From Panorpa germanica (taxonomy: Eukaryota; Arthropoda; Insecta; Mecoptera; Panorpidae): a stretch of 64,000 nt of DNA. The position numbers were made by a program, and so were the translations under genes. Shown piece by piece: positions 33,486 to 46,740 of the stretch. The stretch spans positions 2,294,001 through 2,358,000 of the forward strand of contig OY783221.1 in the NCBI GenBank assembly GCA_963678705.1. The letters run 5' to 3'. Numbering within the stretch: the first letter of the stretch is position 1; each line of letters starts with the position of its first letter. Under the pieces are notes generated by a model. That model was not told where the DNA came from. It searched no databases and saw nothing but the letters and a program-made list of their open reading frames with translations.

Positions 33486-34550
33486 TTCGCGCAGATATTT
33501 AAAATGTAATGATGCAGTTATTTATTTTAAATCATAACGAACATAACTGCATCAAAAAATATCAAAGAAACGCAAATTTTTTTTTTTAGAAAAAAAAGTC
33601 CATGAATTTATAAAAGGTTGCATAAATTCCAGAAAATCGTAGATATTTAAAATGTAATGATGCAGTTCCTTATTTTAAATCACAACGAACATAACTGCAT
33701 CAAAAAATATCAAAGAAACGCAAATTTTTTTCTTAGAAAAAAAAGTCCATGTATTTATAAAAGGTCGCATAAATTCCAGAAAATCGTAGATATTTAAAAT
33801 GTAATGACGCAGTTCCTTATTTTAAATCTTAACGAATATAACTGCATCAAAAAATATCAAAGAAACGCAAATTTTTTTTCTAAAAGAAAAGTCCATGAAT
33901 TTATAAAAGGTCGCATAAATTCCAGAAAATCGTAGATATTTTAAATGTAATGACGCGGTTTCTTATTTTAAATCATAACGAACATAACTGCATCAAAAAA
34001 TATCAAAGAAATGCAAATTTTTTTCTAAAAAAAAAGTCCATGAATTTATAAAAGGTCGCATAAATTCCAGAAAATCGTACATATTTCAAATGTAATGACG
34101 CAGTTCCTTATTTTAAATCATAACGAACATAACTGCATCAAAAAATATCAAGAAAACTTAAATTTATGTTTAGAAAAAATGTCTATAGTCACATTATTAA
34201 ATCGAAGTGTTATTGTGTTAGCTTGTCGATCAGGCGCTTTAAAACGTGTAATGTATTTATAAAAGATTGCATAAATTCCAGAAAATTGTAGATATTTAAA
34301 ATGTAATGACGCAGTTCCTTATTTTAAATCTTAACGAACATAACTGCATAAAAAAATATCAAAGAAACGTAAATTTCTTTTTTAGAAAAAAATGTCCATG
34401 AATTTATAAAAAGATGCATAAATTCCAGAAAATCGTAGATATTTAAAATGTAATGACGCAGTTCTTTATTTTATAGCATAACGAACATAACTGCATTAAA
34501 AAATATTAAAGAAATATAATTTATTTTTAGAGAAAATGTCCATAAAGTCT
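33486..34550 (-). repeat. right arm of the palindrome: seven inverted 147-bp repeats
   Basis: Reverse complement of the left-arm unit, with the marker caaagaaacgcaaat or a variant near 33571, 33719, 33866, 34012, 34157, 34368 and 34516. Spacings are 145-148 bp except one of 211, where about 64 bp of non-repeat sequence (cacattattaaat region) interrupts. That same sequence lies just outside the arm at 34557-34605, so the arm end was itself duplicated. Confidence 0.9.
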
Positions 34551-35103
34551 TAAGTACACATTATTAAATTGTTGTGTTATAGTGTTAGCGTGAAGATCAG
34601 GCGCTTGGAATGACTTATTGTCACATCTTGTTACAATAGATTCCGTTTTGCATATTACTAGCAGTGCAATAGTAGAAAACACACTAAAATAACAATTATA
34701 GACGTCATAGCCAATTACAAACAATGTTGCTTCCTTTTATTTGTAATTACATGATTGGCTTCAAGTCAAACAATGCATGTAAAAGTGATATAAGCCCAAA
34801 AACTACTGCAAAATTTTAGTGTTTCATTTGGGCTCTTTCCGAGCGGCGGTAAATTCTTCCAGCATTTCTTTCACAACCAATCCTAATCACAATAAATACT
34901 ATCAAACCAAAACTCAATTTAATAGTATCATACCTAAACACAATTCAATGTACAAAAAGCAGGAACTTCAAAAAACAATCAAAAAAATTGTTTCAATATT
35001 ATTTTAAGTAATTTTTAATTTTCCATAATTAATATCATAAGTGGTAAATCCAGTGGAAAAGATTTATTTCTGAAAATCAAAACTTTTTAGACGGTATAAA
35101 ACA
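34551..35103. other. spacer upstream of the Cys/Pro-rich gene
   Basis: Contains the original of the duplicated 34557-34605 segment and the presumed promoter of the gene at 35104. A TATA-like gtataaaac ends a few bases before the start codon, too close to act as a normal TATA box for that ATG unless transcription starts inside the gene. Confidence 0.4.
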
Positions 35104-35831
35104 ATGAAGGTAATTGCAAACTTATTTTTTCATTTATTTGTTAAATCAAGTTATAATCAATAAAAGATTTATGTATTTCTTTTTGACAGCCAATGAAATG
35201 CAAAAGCCGGGAACTACGAGCGGGTCGGTTATATCTAGGATGTGAATGCACCAAAAGGAATGGACTACAAGACGATTGTCCTCGCTCAGAGTGTATGGGA
35301 AGACCTGAATGTCTAGTAAGGCCCTACCCAGAATGCTGTCCGAGTCAATTCGCAGAAGGAATGCATATGGCCAAAAAGTTCAAGTCAAAGGCAGCTAGAA
35401 TGGCTGAGGCTGGACAGAAAGTTGTTTGCATGCCAGCACCATGCATGGCAACAGGGCCAGGTTGCTGTCCACCGCCATGCTGTTCAATGCCATCGCCACC
35501 ACCACAATGCTGCTCAATGCAGCCCCCATCGCATCCTCCGTGCTGCCCCATGCAGCTCTCTCCACAGCCGCCATGCTGCTCTATGCCATCGCAAGCTCCA
35601 CCATGCTGCTCAATGCCATCGCCGCCACCGCCGCCATGTTGTTCAATGCAACCACCACCACAGCCACCATGTTGTTCAATGCAACCACCACCACAGCCGC
35701 CATGTTGTTCAATGCAACCACCATGCTGCCCAATGCCATCGCCATCACAGACGCCATGCTGCTCAATGCCATCAGTACCACCGCCGCCATGCTGCTCAAT
35801 GCAATCCTCATCATTCTCACCATCCTGCTAA
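35104..35831 (+). CDS. Cys/Pro-rich repetitive protein, possible sperm-structural protein
   Basis: Two exons: 35104-35109 (only ATG AAG, then GTAATT) and 35190-35831 after the acceptor tctttttgacag; they join in phase as MKPMKCKSREL, giving about 215 residues. Residues about 1-75 are basic with regularly placed Cys (CECTKRN, CPRSECMGRPEC, PECCPSQ). The rest is about a dozen short repeats of the form PPCCSMP or PPCCSMQ with Pro/Gln spacers, clearly grown by DNA slippage and unit duplication. Cys-Pro repeats of this kind occur in disulphide-linked sperm-tail and cuticle proteins. No signal peptide is seen, which favours the sperm-type reading. If the first exon is wrong, the internal Met at 35193 is the fallback start. 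Two overlapping plus-strand frames here are shadows of the repeats. Confidence 0.72.
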
Positions 35832-36946
35832 ACGCAATCCTCAGAATGCTCGACTTGCGAACTACCACTCCCTTCAAGGTTACCTTGTCCTTCATCCATG
35901 CAAGGCCCACCTTCTTGCTTTGGTAATTTGCTGCTATGCACATATGCTTTACCTGCTGGACTATCTTAAACATCATACTCTTTCTTCGGGCATGAGGTAA
36001 GAACACTTTTTACATGCAGTACTGTGCCAATTAGTAAAGACAATAATAAAATATTTGTTCCGTAATGGTTGCTAACTAACTAAATCACACAGTATTGCAT
36101 ACATAATATATAATGCATCTTCTGTATATTGTTCATTGTATTCATGTATTCAATTCTTTTTAGGTATGCAGAAAACACTACTTGTGCTGTGCTGTTTTGA
36201 AGTTGAATGTTGTGCACGTGAAGGCCACACAATTTATTATCAGTAGTCTTTAAATTAAAACAAAAAAATTGTAAAAATATATACAAAAAATTGTCATATA
36301 TATTCAGATGTAAATCAAGCTGCTCGGTGGAATTCCAGAAACACATAAATCTTTGCAGAATTTTTCTTTAGTTTTATTTACTATTACTTTATATTATATG
36401 TTGCTTATAAGTTTCACTCATACTCATATTTTAGCAAGGAGTGTGAGTGAAACAGAAAGCAAGTGAATGATGGAAACGAGATGGGTAATTACAACTAAAT
36501 AAATATGTTAAAAACAAATTGTAAGTCGATCAACAACTTCAGACATTTATTTACTTTAAAATTTTCTATACATAAATACACAATAATAACAACTCTTGTT
36601 AAGATACAAGTAAGAGTAGAATAATATGAGTATGATTATGAATAATCTTTTCACGATTTACTAATATTCTTAAATTGATATTTTAAAATGAATTTTAGAT
36701 GAAATTTGTTTGGTTACCATTTAAAATTTATATTTATTAATTTAATATTATATAATATTAATATTTTATAATACTTTCAATAAATGCATAGAATAATTGT
36801 TTTAAGTTTAATAATTGTATTATATTATACTTTATAATTATCCCATTTTGGCCATTTTTTTTTTTTTCAATAGTGCTTCATCACTTTGGGTAATCACCTC
36901 CAATATTTTAATAAATAACATTGACTTTTATTTGTAATATGATGTA
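35832..36946. other. 3' flank of the Cys/Pro-rich gene and AT-rich spacer
   Basis: The sequence right after the stop is the least AT-rich part. A polyadenylation-like aataaa lies at about 36045. Nothing else is recognised. Confidence 0.4.
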
Positions 36947-37027
36947 TTAACTCTTTCGGTACGACGGATGATTGCCCAACAAAGTTTGGCGACCCAAAGA
37001 AAATGCCTGTCGTAGCGAAAAAGTTAA
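36947..37027. mobile_element. piggyBac-like mini-element, 81 bp
   Basis: Bounded by TTAA on both sides, with inverted termini ttaactctttcggtacgac and gtcgtagcgaaaaagttaa. A TTAA boundary and a start close to TTAACyCTTTcG are typical of piggyBac-derived miniature elements. No other copy was noticed in the window. Confidence 0.55.
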
Positions 37028-39366
37028 ATAATTTTAAATGTTATAAGAATTGAATGAAATGCTTATTTAAGTATTTCTATTACCCACATTTTATATAACA
37101 CACATTTTAGCTACAGCATGTACTTTTATGTATAATATAAGTTTATAGCTTTTACATTAAATTATATGTGCTTTCTTTACGTACTTCTTTCGTATTACGT
37201 AATATTTAGCATACATGTAACATACATAATAGATCTGTCTTCTTCATACTTTGTGGTAAAATAAAATCCATACAAAGTAGCAAACCAATGTAGAATTTAT
37301 ATAGATTTTATGTTACATAAATGTCTTACTTGTTGCATGATGCGATCTTTAATCAGACAGGTCTGTTATGTGAAATGGTTACCACCATTAAAATTGGACA
37401 TCTATAGACCTTTATAATCACGATATAATTGTACTTTACTTTATCAATTTAATTGATTTAATTATTTATTAAATATATCAAGAACAAGAATTTAGCAATT
37501 GCATAATTATCAGTTTTCTATATCTTTTCAAAATCAGCAATTGTATAATATAATTAATTTTTTAAACTATATGATAATTTCTTTTTAATAATTACAGTTT
37601 TCAAAGAAAACTAATTAGAAATATATAACGCATAATTAAAGTTGTCGAAACAGTTTAAAACAGAAAAAAAAGTTGATATAAATCAGTAAACGTGAATAAC
37701 CAAACAATGAATTTAGATATTTTAACAATTAATTTTAAAAATATACAGTTTTATCAAATTTATTTTCAATGAATATTTGTATTAAATATGGCGATATCTT
37801 AATTTTAAAATGACATTTACATTTATCTAAAAAACATGTCGTACATTTTATAGTATGAAATATTTCACATGTTTTAAGGTTCTTGACAACAGGTTTTTCT
37901 TACAAAAATTCTAAGAACGATTCATTGATGCTATTTTATACTTCATATAAATTTATTCCGTAGATGATATTTCATTATTTGATTGGTTTGAATCCATTAG
38001 GGATTTACCACTCTGTAAACTTGTATCAGAAATAAATTAAATTAAATATTTCATAATTTTACAGATTACAGAATGTTAATATAATTGTGTTTCGCCTCTG
38101 AGTGGTTGCGCATAATAAGATAATAAAATGAACTAATATTTTTAGTCTGAAGTAAATGTTCCACAACACACCGCCATATTTGATCATATTTATATAATAA
38201 TAAGATTGGTGTATTTATTCTTCAGTCTGCTTAACTTAAGAATCTAATGCTCATCATCTTTTTTATCGAATTGTTTCTTAAGATTAAATTAATATTATAA
38301 TGTCTAAAAAATATATACATTTATATAATATGAAATGTTTACACACTAATGGGAATGATTTATCGAAATTGACATTTATATTTAGACATTTAATTAATTA
38401 AATGAAATTCATATTATCTGTGATGAATTCTAAAGGGCCTATTACTATTTTGATTTGAATTTGTTAAATATGGTACAATAGGTTCTGATCTTCGATAAAA
38501 GAAATTTAATTGAAAAGATTTTTAATATTCAATATAATTACAAACCTTTGGTTGTCGAAATAATTAAGATACACATTTTTATATACTCAAAACTCGAAGA
38601 GATAGTAATAGGACCTTTAATCTCATAATATTAAATAGGTAACAGGGTTTATATTGAATGTAATAATAAATGGATCATATATCAATCTAAAATCGCGAGT
38701 AATTCTCACAGATCTCTTAAGATTCCTATTTACAACGTCTAAACAGAGTAGCTTCAACTACAGGTCTTTCTGTCTTACGTTGGAAATTGAAAGCTCAAAA
38801 AAGTTGACTAAATTCTGTATCTATTTTTCCATTAATCACGATTTTAAAATGTAATATTTCTTGTATAAATATCGCACTAATATTTAAAAAAATATACATC
38901 CATGAAACCGCACACTGCTGAAGTTGAATACAGAATAAATGAATTCTGTGGTGTGGCTGAAAGAGGTACCGACATCAAGAACCGTAGTGAGATCATTAGA
39001 AAGAGAGAAAGATATATTATGATGAAAATGACTTAACAATACTCTTTCTCACTTATTTATCTGAAAAAGAAATTTCATTGATATTAAAAGTAATAAATGA
39101 TATTGAAAAAATTAAAAAAGTTATCAAATCTATCAAATGCACCATTTTAAAGAAATATACATATTTACAAACTGGACCAGTTAATGTATTGGTAGTTCTC
39201 ATGTGAAATATAATTAGATAAATCCAATATAATCAGGAAAAAATATAATAACTAAAAATAAAGAAAGAATAATAATAATTCTATTTTAAGAAACTTTTAT
39301 TTCTCAATTTAAAGAACAAATGAATCGTCATGATTGATATATATATATATAATATAAAATACCTAT
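37028..39366. other. long AT-rich spacer, nothing recognised
   Basis: Extremely AT-rich. No exon, RNA gene or transposon terminus could be supported. The 3' UTR of the UBE2QL1 gene should occupy the right-hand part. Confidence 0.45.
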
Positions 39367-42300
39367 TTAACCATCTGACAGCGATGGTGTCACCCATCCA
39401 TACTTCTCATGTGTTTTAACAAGTGATCTAAAAGCCTCTTCAGCTGATCTTCTGTTGAAAGAAAAGAATGAAAATTATTACACAATAAAGACACATCTAT
39501 CTTCAGTCATAAGATGGGTATTTAATCAGGGTGGCCACAAAAAAATGATTTCAAATTTCCCTGATATAGAAATTTTATTCGTATCACTAAAATATTTAAA
39601 GTTTTGATTATAATGTAATTACCAATAATTAAATCTGGTATTAAACTAAAAAAAAAATATTTCTGATTTATTTTTTATCTCATTGCCTTAGTTGGCGTTT
39701 AATAACTAATTAAATACGATTTATTACTCGTTAATAAAAAGTAACTTAAATTGAGTAAGACAAAAATAAGCTAATGACTAGTATAAACTAGAACAAATTA
39801 ACACTTAATATTTAATAGATAAAATTATTGAAGATTTCTAAATTGATCAGCTTTTTTTGACACCAATTTTTTTATTCATTGGGTACACGTTTCCTTTTTG
39901 AATTTTGGGATTCATTTCATTTTGAATTTTAAATGAAATGTAATATATTATATATGAAATAGTTGCCAAAATTCTCTGATATTTATTGAAATTCCCTGAT
40001 AATTCCCAGATTTCCAGGTTTTCCAGGTCTGTGGTTTTCCACCCTGTTAATGGTACCCTTTTACTGGTTATTAAGAAAAAGTGTTAAAGAAATCTTTACC
40101 TGGAGAAATCTTTTGCTCCTTTAGCTTTGCGAGCAATTCGACCCTGACCTTTAACTATACTAGCTGCAAATTGTATCAAAATTGCCTCAACGGTATACGC
40201 ACTTGCCCATCCTTTGGGCGTCAATAACTCCATACAAATTGCACCACCTTATGAAAAACACATTTTTATTAGAATTAGAAACAAAACACATAATAATATA
40301 TATGTAGTAACATTGTACAAATAAATTTCAAAATTTACCTTCCATAACAAAACCCTTTTCTATCCGTGGTTCAATAACTCTCATAAATGGCGGAGCAAAT
40401 GGAAAATTTTCGGGAAACACCAAATGCAAAAGTATGTAAGGAATGGCCAAGTCGCGCAAATCGTTTGCAAGCTCACTTTCAGGATCTACCCGATGGAGCC
40501 GAACGTGCCATTCAAAAAGATTATCGTTTACTAGCTCTACCTATAAACGAAATAATAATGAAATAGAATTCATAACAATTTCACAACGAATTCGTTTAGT
40601 TAACTTACAGTGAAGATTGGATCACTCCGTCCCTGTTCCAATTTCTGTATTTCCCTAAACTCCTTCATAAGTCTTCTAGCTCTAACTGTTTTTTGTACTT
40701 CTTGTCGAGGAACAGCAGTTCTTCCCAAAGGCGCAGGACTAGCTGGAAGGCTTCCACCTCTTCCAGGTGATATCCCTCTTCGAAGTAGTCTGTAATAAAT
40801 AATATATTACATTACCTTTTTTAACAACTTCAATAAAATCGTTATCTTTTTACAATTAATGATGACGACGCTAAAGGTGTTTGGTTACTTCTGCAGTCAT
40901 TAACAAAGCAAATTTTCTTTTATTTTTATAAAATGGAACAATTTTGAAACAGTATCGACAGTAAGAAATCAGTTTAGCAAATATTAGAACCAAACAGTGA
41001 ATCTCATAAAAATACATATTAGTTCTAGTCAAGCAACGAACCCCAGTTACAGATATCCTTATTTGTATCTTTGCATCTTGACTCTACATGTATGAAGGAT
41101 TTTATACATTTCTGTCACTGTAATCGCTGTAGCTACACGGATCGTGTAGGATGCAGGAACGAAGGCGCGGCGAATGGCACTAGAATTGATAAATTTACAG
41201 AATAATTTGACACTGGGCTTCGTGTTTTTAACTAGAATTATTTTAATCTAACTATAAACGACAGATCATCAAGACCAGCGATCGAACAGTTATTGTTTTT
41301 ACATATTTTTAAAGTAAGATATCGCTAACATAAACACAGTTGAGCCACGTCCTTATCAGAGTGGAATATCATTCCTTTTTTACAATTTAGTTATATCTAG
41401 TCACAATTTAACATTCCCTATCTTATCGACGAGTAAAGCGATTGCTCTTTACATGAGACCCTGCATTAAAGTAATACCCCCAAGTAAATTGAAACTATTT
41501 TAAGGTGAAACATTACTTCATGGTTATATAGTTAGATATAGATAGCAACACTGTACTAAAATGACAATCGATTTGCAACTTTGTACTAGCACAAAGACGT
41601 TAAACATAAAAACGTTAATAACTTTGCACATGATTGAGCTATTTAAACATTCATTGTAGAATTCATTTGTATGAAGAATACAATCATAAATATAAAAAAT
41701 TAGTAATATGCAGTTAATAAAATTATAAATTTGCACAAAGCATAAAATTGAAGGATAAATAAATCTCATGATAGAAATTTATTTATAGCTTTCGCAGGCT
41801 AATAGAGAAAATCATATTGACCAAAAAAAAGCAAAATTTTGCAAAAGGAAAGTCAAGGCAGCTTCAGTCGTGGTTTTTCGTAACATTACGAAGAATTGTA
41901 TGCAATGGCATGGATTTTTGCTGTTTTCCCGATAAACAGACGCGACTTCGGCGGCGGGGGCCAGGGGTTTTTCCGATGAAGCTACAGACTTCCCCGTAAA
42001 CAAATGAACAATTTTTGTATATATACCCTACATATTTGAAGTACATTATTGCCGTTGTGTCTTAAACATTTACTACCATCTAGTTACAAAATTTAAAGTT
42101 TTTGGAAATTTGACTGTGTTGATAATCATCTTTAGCTAATTATCTTATTGGAAGAAAATCGCTTGAATTATCTTATATCATAAATAAAATCTCAGAGAAT
42201 ATCTCTTTTGTAAGGACACACCCGAATGTTAGAGACTTTCCTTTTCTAAACACAAAAAAATTTCTAGGTGAATGCGTAATACCGACAAAGGATGCCGATG

Positions 42301-43637
42301 TATTGCACTTATAACGTTTACTGTTTACTGAGTAATAACCATAAAGCGATCGACTTACCGCTTTAAATTCTTCAAGCGTTTCCAAATACGAGCCCCCATT
42401 TTCTTTACTTTTAACATATATAAACACTATTTACACTATTTTTCGACGGATATAATTTCTTTTGTACATATAAGATGAATCAACATAAAAATTATTCTTG
42501 TCTTTTTATATTTTTCTTAAAGGACATCACATTAAATGATGCATGAAAGTAATAAAATGTAGGTAAGATCATTAAAATAAAAAAACAATTTTATTTTATA
42601 AATCTGTTTTGAAAATGTTTGAAGATTTTAATATGTTTCACATATGTGTACTATTTTTTTCGCATTTTTCTTTAATATTTTACATATATTTTTTTTTGCT
42701 GGGGGACACAAAAAATTACAAGAATTTTGTTACATTTTCGAGTATTTTTTTGGTTAAGTATATATTTTATTTTTACTTGCGAAGCCATCTCCGATACTAA
42801 ACAGAAAAAAAAACAAAATATTCGTAAATAACTAAAATCTAATTAAGTTCTTCTAATTAAATAACTTTATTAGTGTAATCAGTGAATTATATTTCCGGTC
42901 ATCAAGTTTCATCGATGATTGTATTTTTTTTCTTGTTGTAACAATATCCTCGGGGAATTTGTCATGCTAAATTGCTTGAGATCAATTTGATGTGTTAAGA
43001 GTGAATGAGAGGCAAGTCCATTTGGCGTGTAGTTACACCAGTTTTTCATTTTTAATAAAAACAATAACGGTATATTATATAACGGTATTAAAGTAACGCA
43101 AATTCGAAATTACCAGAATTTGTGCAATCTGGTTCAAAATAATTTATCTAGTTTGATTCACTCAAATATAATTTAAAACGATACTTTTAGCAAAGCTATG
43201 AAAAGTTTGCGTTTTTTTTTACTTTTCTCAAGTAAATCATCTAGTTACATTTTACATTTTAATATTGGTAAAATTTTACGGATTTGGAATCAGGAATTTT
43301 ACCATAGAACCCGTTTAAATTTTTCAAATCGGAGCACATGAAATTTATGAAGATTTAAGAAGGTTATATATAGCCTTATCACTATTTTAGCCCTAAAATT
43401 AAAAGTCGTTTTTTTTTTCAACTTTTGTAAATGTATTTTCACGTAAAATTTTTCGCTGATTCCAAATCTGAAATCCATTTTTAAATTGGATCAGAAGTTG
43501 GACAACGTAGCACTAAACACTAACCTGCGTCCAGGAGATCCACTCGGTCCAGCTGCATCACCATTTTCTATTTTTTCAGTAGATTTGAAAATTTTCCTGA
43601 AAGCTGCAGCCATTTTCTCCTTAGATCTTGAAGTCAT
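39367..43637 (-). CDS. UBE2QL1: ubiquitin-conjugating enzyme E2 Q-like (UBE2QL1)
   Basis: Class E2 enzyme that carries ubiquitin as a thioester and passes it to substrates with an E3. Five exons: 43637-43525, 40789-40609, 40540-40339, 40247-40100 and 39451-39367, all GT-AG with matching phases, giving about 242 residues. The UBC fold begins near VELVNDNLFEWHVRLHRVDP and contains FPENFPFAPPFMRV. The active-site Cys is at about 170 in GGAICMELLTPKGW, followed by AYTVEAILIQFAAS, and the ending KTHEKYGWVTPSLSDG is the characteristic carboxyl terminus of UBE2QL1. The first about 95 residues are a basic Arg/Gly/Ser-rich extension that the short human protein lacks but insect homologues such as fly CG4502 have. 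The first intron is 2.7 kb. Confidence 0.93.
40790..43524. other. first intron of UBE2QL1
   Basis: No exon is expected or seen. It contains the dispersed repeat at 41501-41657, a GC-richer patch near 41930-41990 (gacttcggcggcgggggcca) and a G-poor, T-rich tract near 42600-42780. None is assignable to a known family. Confidence 0.5.
41501..41657. repeat. dispersed repeat, copy 1
   Basis: Matches 57321-57417, which lacks an internal segment of about 50 bp. Shared runs include catggttatatagttagata and cgttaataactttgcaca. Ends are not resolved. Confidence 0.7.
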
Positions 43638-44262
43638 TTTGCTTATTTATAAATTAAACCAAATAATATATTAAATTTGTATTTATGTACAAAGATTTAT
43701 TGATTTATTAAGTTGGTAACTTGATTAAAACTTGATAAAAATAATCACTCATAAAACTTTTAAAACAGATTTCTTTTTTAATTTTCACTGGCACATAAAA
43801 CTTTTTACTTATTTATTATATATATTTCTTTTATAACAATGAAAAATAATGATTTATACTTTGTTGTCGTTTTTTTTATAGATACTTTCGTGAAAATTTT
43901 CTTTATCATGTGTTTACACTGTATCCGTTCTTCTTTTATTATCTTGTTTTTATCTCACAGCTTGCGTCTGCTAAATCTTACAAAATTTGACGGCAAACAA
44001 TCTGAAATAAATAAGAAGACTTATTATTTACGAGGTAGAAAACACAAAATGAAAATTGCTTGACAACTGAAATATGTTTTCAAGTTTTCTGTGAAATATT
44101 CATATGGAACACGTGAGAGGGGGGGGGTGTCTTACTAGGTCAATTGATAATATTGTAAATGTAGACAACAGTACATGGCCCCAAATGATTACAAATTTAC
44201 AGTTACAAATATAAACTAAATAATATATAATTCAATTCGACTTTATTCAGCTAGATTTATGT
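43638..44262. other. 5' flank of UBE2QL1
   Basis: Presumed promoter region, AT-rich. A run of nine G lies at about 44118. No other signal is recognised. Confidence 0.35.
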
Positions 44263-44826
44263 TAGGAGATATTACCAATTAAAAAAGGCATTTTGTCTGT
44301 TTAATTATTAAAGGGGTTCAACGTTGTACAACATTCCAAATACATGTGACCTCACAACCGCTAGTTCCTATCTCTTTTATACAACAGAGCGTAAAAGAGA
44401 TATATTCGTGACACAACTCTGACAAGTTTACAGATTACAAACCTTACAGCTTATAAATCTCTGCTATATATATTTATATATCAAAATATCAAATATTATT
44501 TACAGCTATTTCAAGGAACAATTTCAATAGTATGTTTGCCGTAAGAAGGTTAAATAAAATAAAAACTTATTATTCTTTGATTTGACTTGATTATTTCGAC
44601 TACCAACAGCTACAAAACATTACCACTTACTCAACCAATAACTGACGTATTTAATGCATTTCACATCATACAAATGGCCGACCATCTCTAGCGCTAAAAC
44701 TACAATTCCAATTTTTAATTGCTATATCTCCGTCAATATTTAAGATATTTAATAAAATAAACACGCCAATACACATTTATTAACATCAATTTCAATCAAC
44801 AATTTCACCAACAACACAAGCCAATT
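44263..44826. mobile_element. family-1 element, left end missing
   Basis: Aligns with the 18920 copy from the attaaaaaaggcattttgtct region to the right terminus (acacaagccaatt). The left inverted repeat is absent. Interior motifs gaccatctctagcgctaaaa and atctccgtcaatatttaaga are present. Confidence 0.75.
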
Positions 44827-46477
44827 CTTTTAAAATGATGAATTCTTTTTGTTTCTTATAAATATGTTTAAAGTAGATTATTTAAATTTATTTATCGACT
44901 TTTATATTCAAAACAAATAATTCTAATGAGCACGAAAGTTATAACGAGAATCACGCAAATGGAAATTCTATAAAAATTAATTATTCGAAAAGACATCATT
45001 AAGATTTTTAAGTACTGCAGTAATAAAAATATCTAATGGAGTAAGTAATGAACGAACAGTTTGTGATTAATTTTAATGAGGTGATAATGAATTGTTGCAG
45101 ATTTAATTAAAATAGGTTTAAGTACTTTAACCCCTACCAGAGGCGGAGACCTAAATCCGCTACTGTGTACGAATATATCTCATTGAAATATGTTGTGAAT
45201 GAACTTACGCCTAAAATATATGCAACTATAATCACAATAAAATGTATATATATATTTTATTTATTACGATCATATTGTATAATGAATTTCACATATTTAA
45301 AACGTTTACATATCTACTTGGATAGCGCTGCTTTAATATATGATTTATTTGTTGTGAAATTCACTAAACACACATAAATTACAGAGATAATCATTTAATC
45401 CGATGCATGTAACAGCGAATGAACTGAAAGATTCAATGAATGCACTCAGCTTGTAAATGGGTCAGCGTCGTTACCAGGGCAGCGGACTTGGACCATCATT
45501 TTATACAAGGGGGCATTGAGCCGGGATAATTTATGTTGCAGACCCCTACCACACTCTGACACACACACACATACATAATCACAGGAACTAGTTAGATTAC
45601 TTGAATTATATCCTGATTTCAATCGGATGACACTTTACGTATTATCAGGGTGGACCACACAATCGGCTGAAAATACACACTGGAATATATATGTCTCTAT
45701 TCCTGACTTTCACTCTCTAGTAATGTGATGGGAACTCTACTTCTTTTTCATAAAACCATATGGAGTTTGCTATTTTAATTCACAGTCAACTACTACTATA
45801 GAATAATAAAAGCTTGAGGTACGTTTCACACATGCTTGCCGTTTTGTCACACATTTACTAGGCTCGGCTCGTGTTGGGTGTGATCAGCAGCTCCCATAAA
45901 AAAATTAAACATAATAGCCGAGGCTTTAACAGATTCAACATTACTGCCTGCTATTAAAACCTACTTTTCATTCATGAGGTTCCGATCAAATTTGAATTTG
46001 GCGGTCATTTTCATATGCTTTCTCTAAACCAATGCCACAGACTCTATTATAAACATAACCAGTTTAAATTTGAATACCCCAGATTGCTTTTACTCGAATA
46101 TACATATTTATTTTTTATTCTTATTTATATTTAAATAGTTTTTTAGCTTTTAAATATTCTTAACAAATGTAAACTTGTTTTTATTTTATTTTGTACTTTA
46201 TTTTCGATGTGGGATGCAAAATGATTTCATATTATTTCACCCTATTTTATATCAAAATTACCAACATTATTGTAGCTATTCTTTTTTTATCACTTCATAT
46301 TTTTTTTCATAAATCTTTAACAGAGCGTTATTGGTGAGCCGATATATTAAAATGAGAAACCTTACAAAATGTGGGGCTTTAAATATAAAGACAGTGGTGG
46401 GAGAAGGGTAGAATGAGTGGGAGGAATAACTGATGAAGGTGCCACTTCAGAAATTGTTACAGACTCAGAGGCGCAGA
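44827..46477. other. spacer, nothing coding
   Basis: A less AT-rich patch at 45450-45560 (gccgggataatttatgttgc) with a short CA repeat, and another near 45830-45900, look like fragments of old insertions. I cannot name them. Confidence 0.4.
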
Positions 46478-46740
46478 ATTATGACTACAAATTTTTTTTC
46501 GTATTGTAGTAATGTTGAATAGTCTGATTACAATTTGAGTAAGATTTCTCGAAGCACGTTCTAAGTCACAGGTAGAAAATATATTGGAAATTTCGTATTT
46601 TAAAGCTTAAGGTTATACAATAAATACATACAATTTGGATCCGAAACGTATAAAATTCGAATACGATATTTTAGAACTCGACCTAGAATAGGAATCGATA
46701 TTTATGCAATATCGAAGTCATTTCGGATCGAAAACGAAGT
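46478..46740 (+). repeat. family-4 dispersed repeat, copy 1
   Basis: Shares long runs with 50040-50345 in the same orientation and with 53205-53812 inverted: agcacgttctaagycacagg, then tttcgtattttaaagcttaa and the gaatcgayatttrkgc region. Probably a non-autonomous element whose ends I could not define. Confidence 0.65.

Noticed and set aside
32073-34550. CRISPR-like array
   Set aside because: Units are contiguous 147-bp tandem repeats in inverted arms, with no spacer pattern, and the host is an animal.
35422-36006. Long overlapping plus- and minus-strand frames rich in His/Ala/Met across the Cys/Pro-rich gene
   Set aside because: They are the other reading frames of a short-period repeat without stops. 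Only the Cys/Pro frame has a sensible start, splice acceptor and Cys-patterned N terminus.
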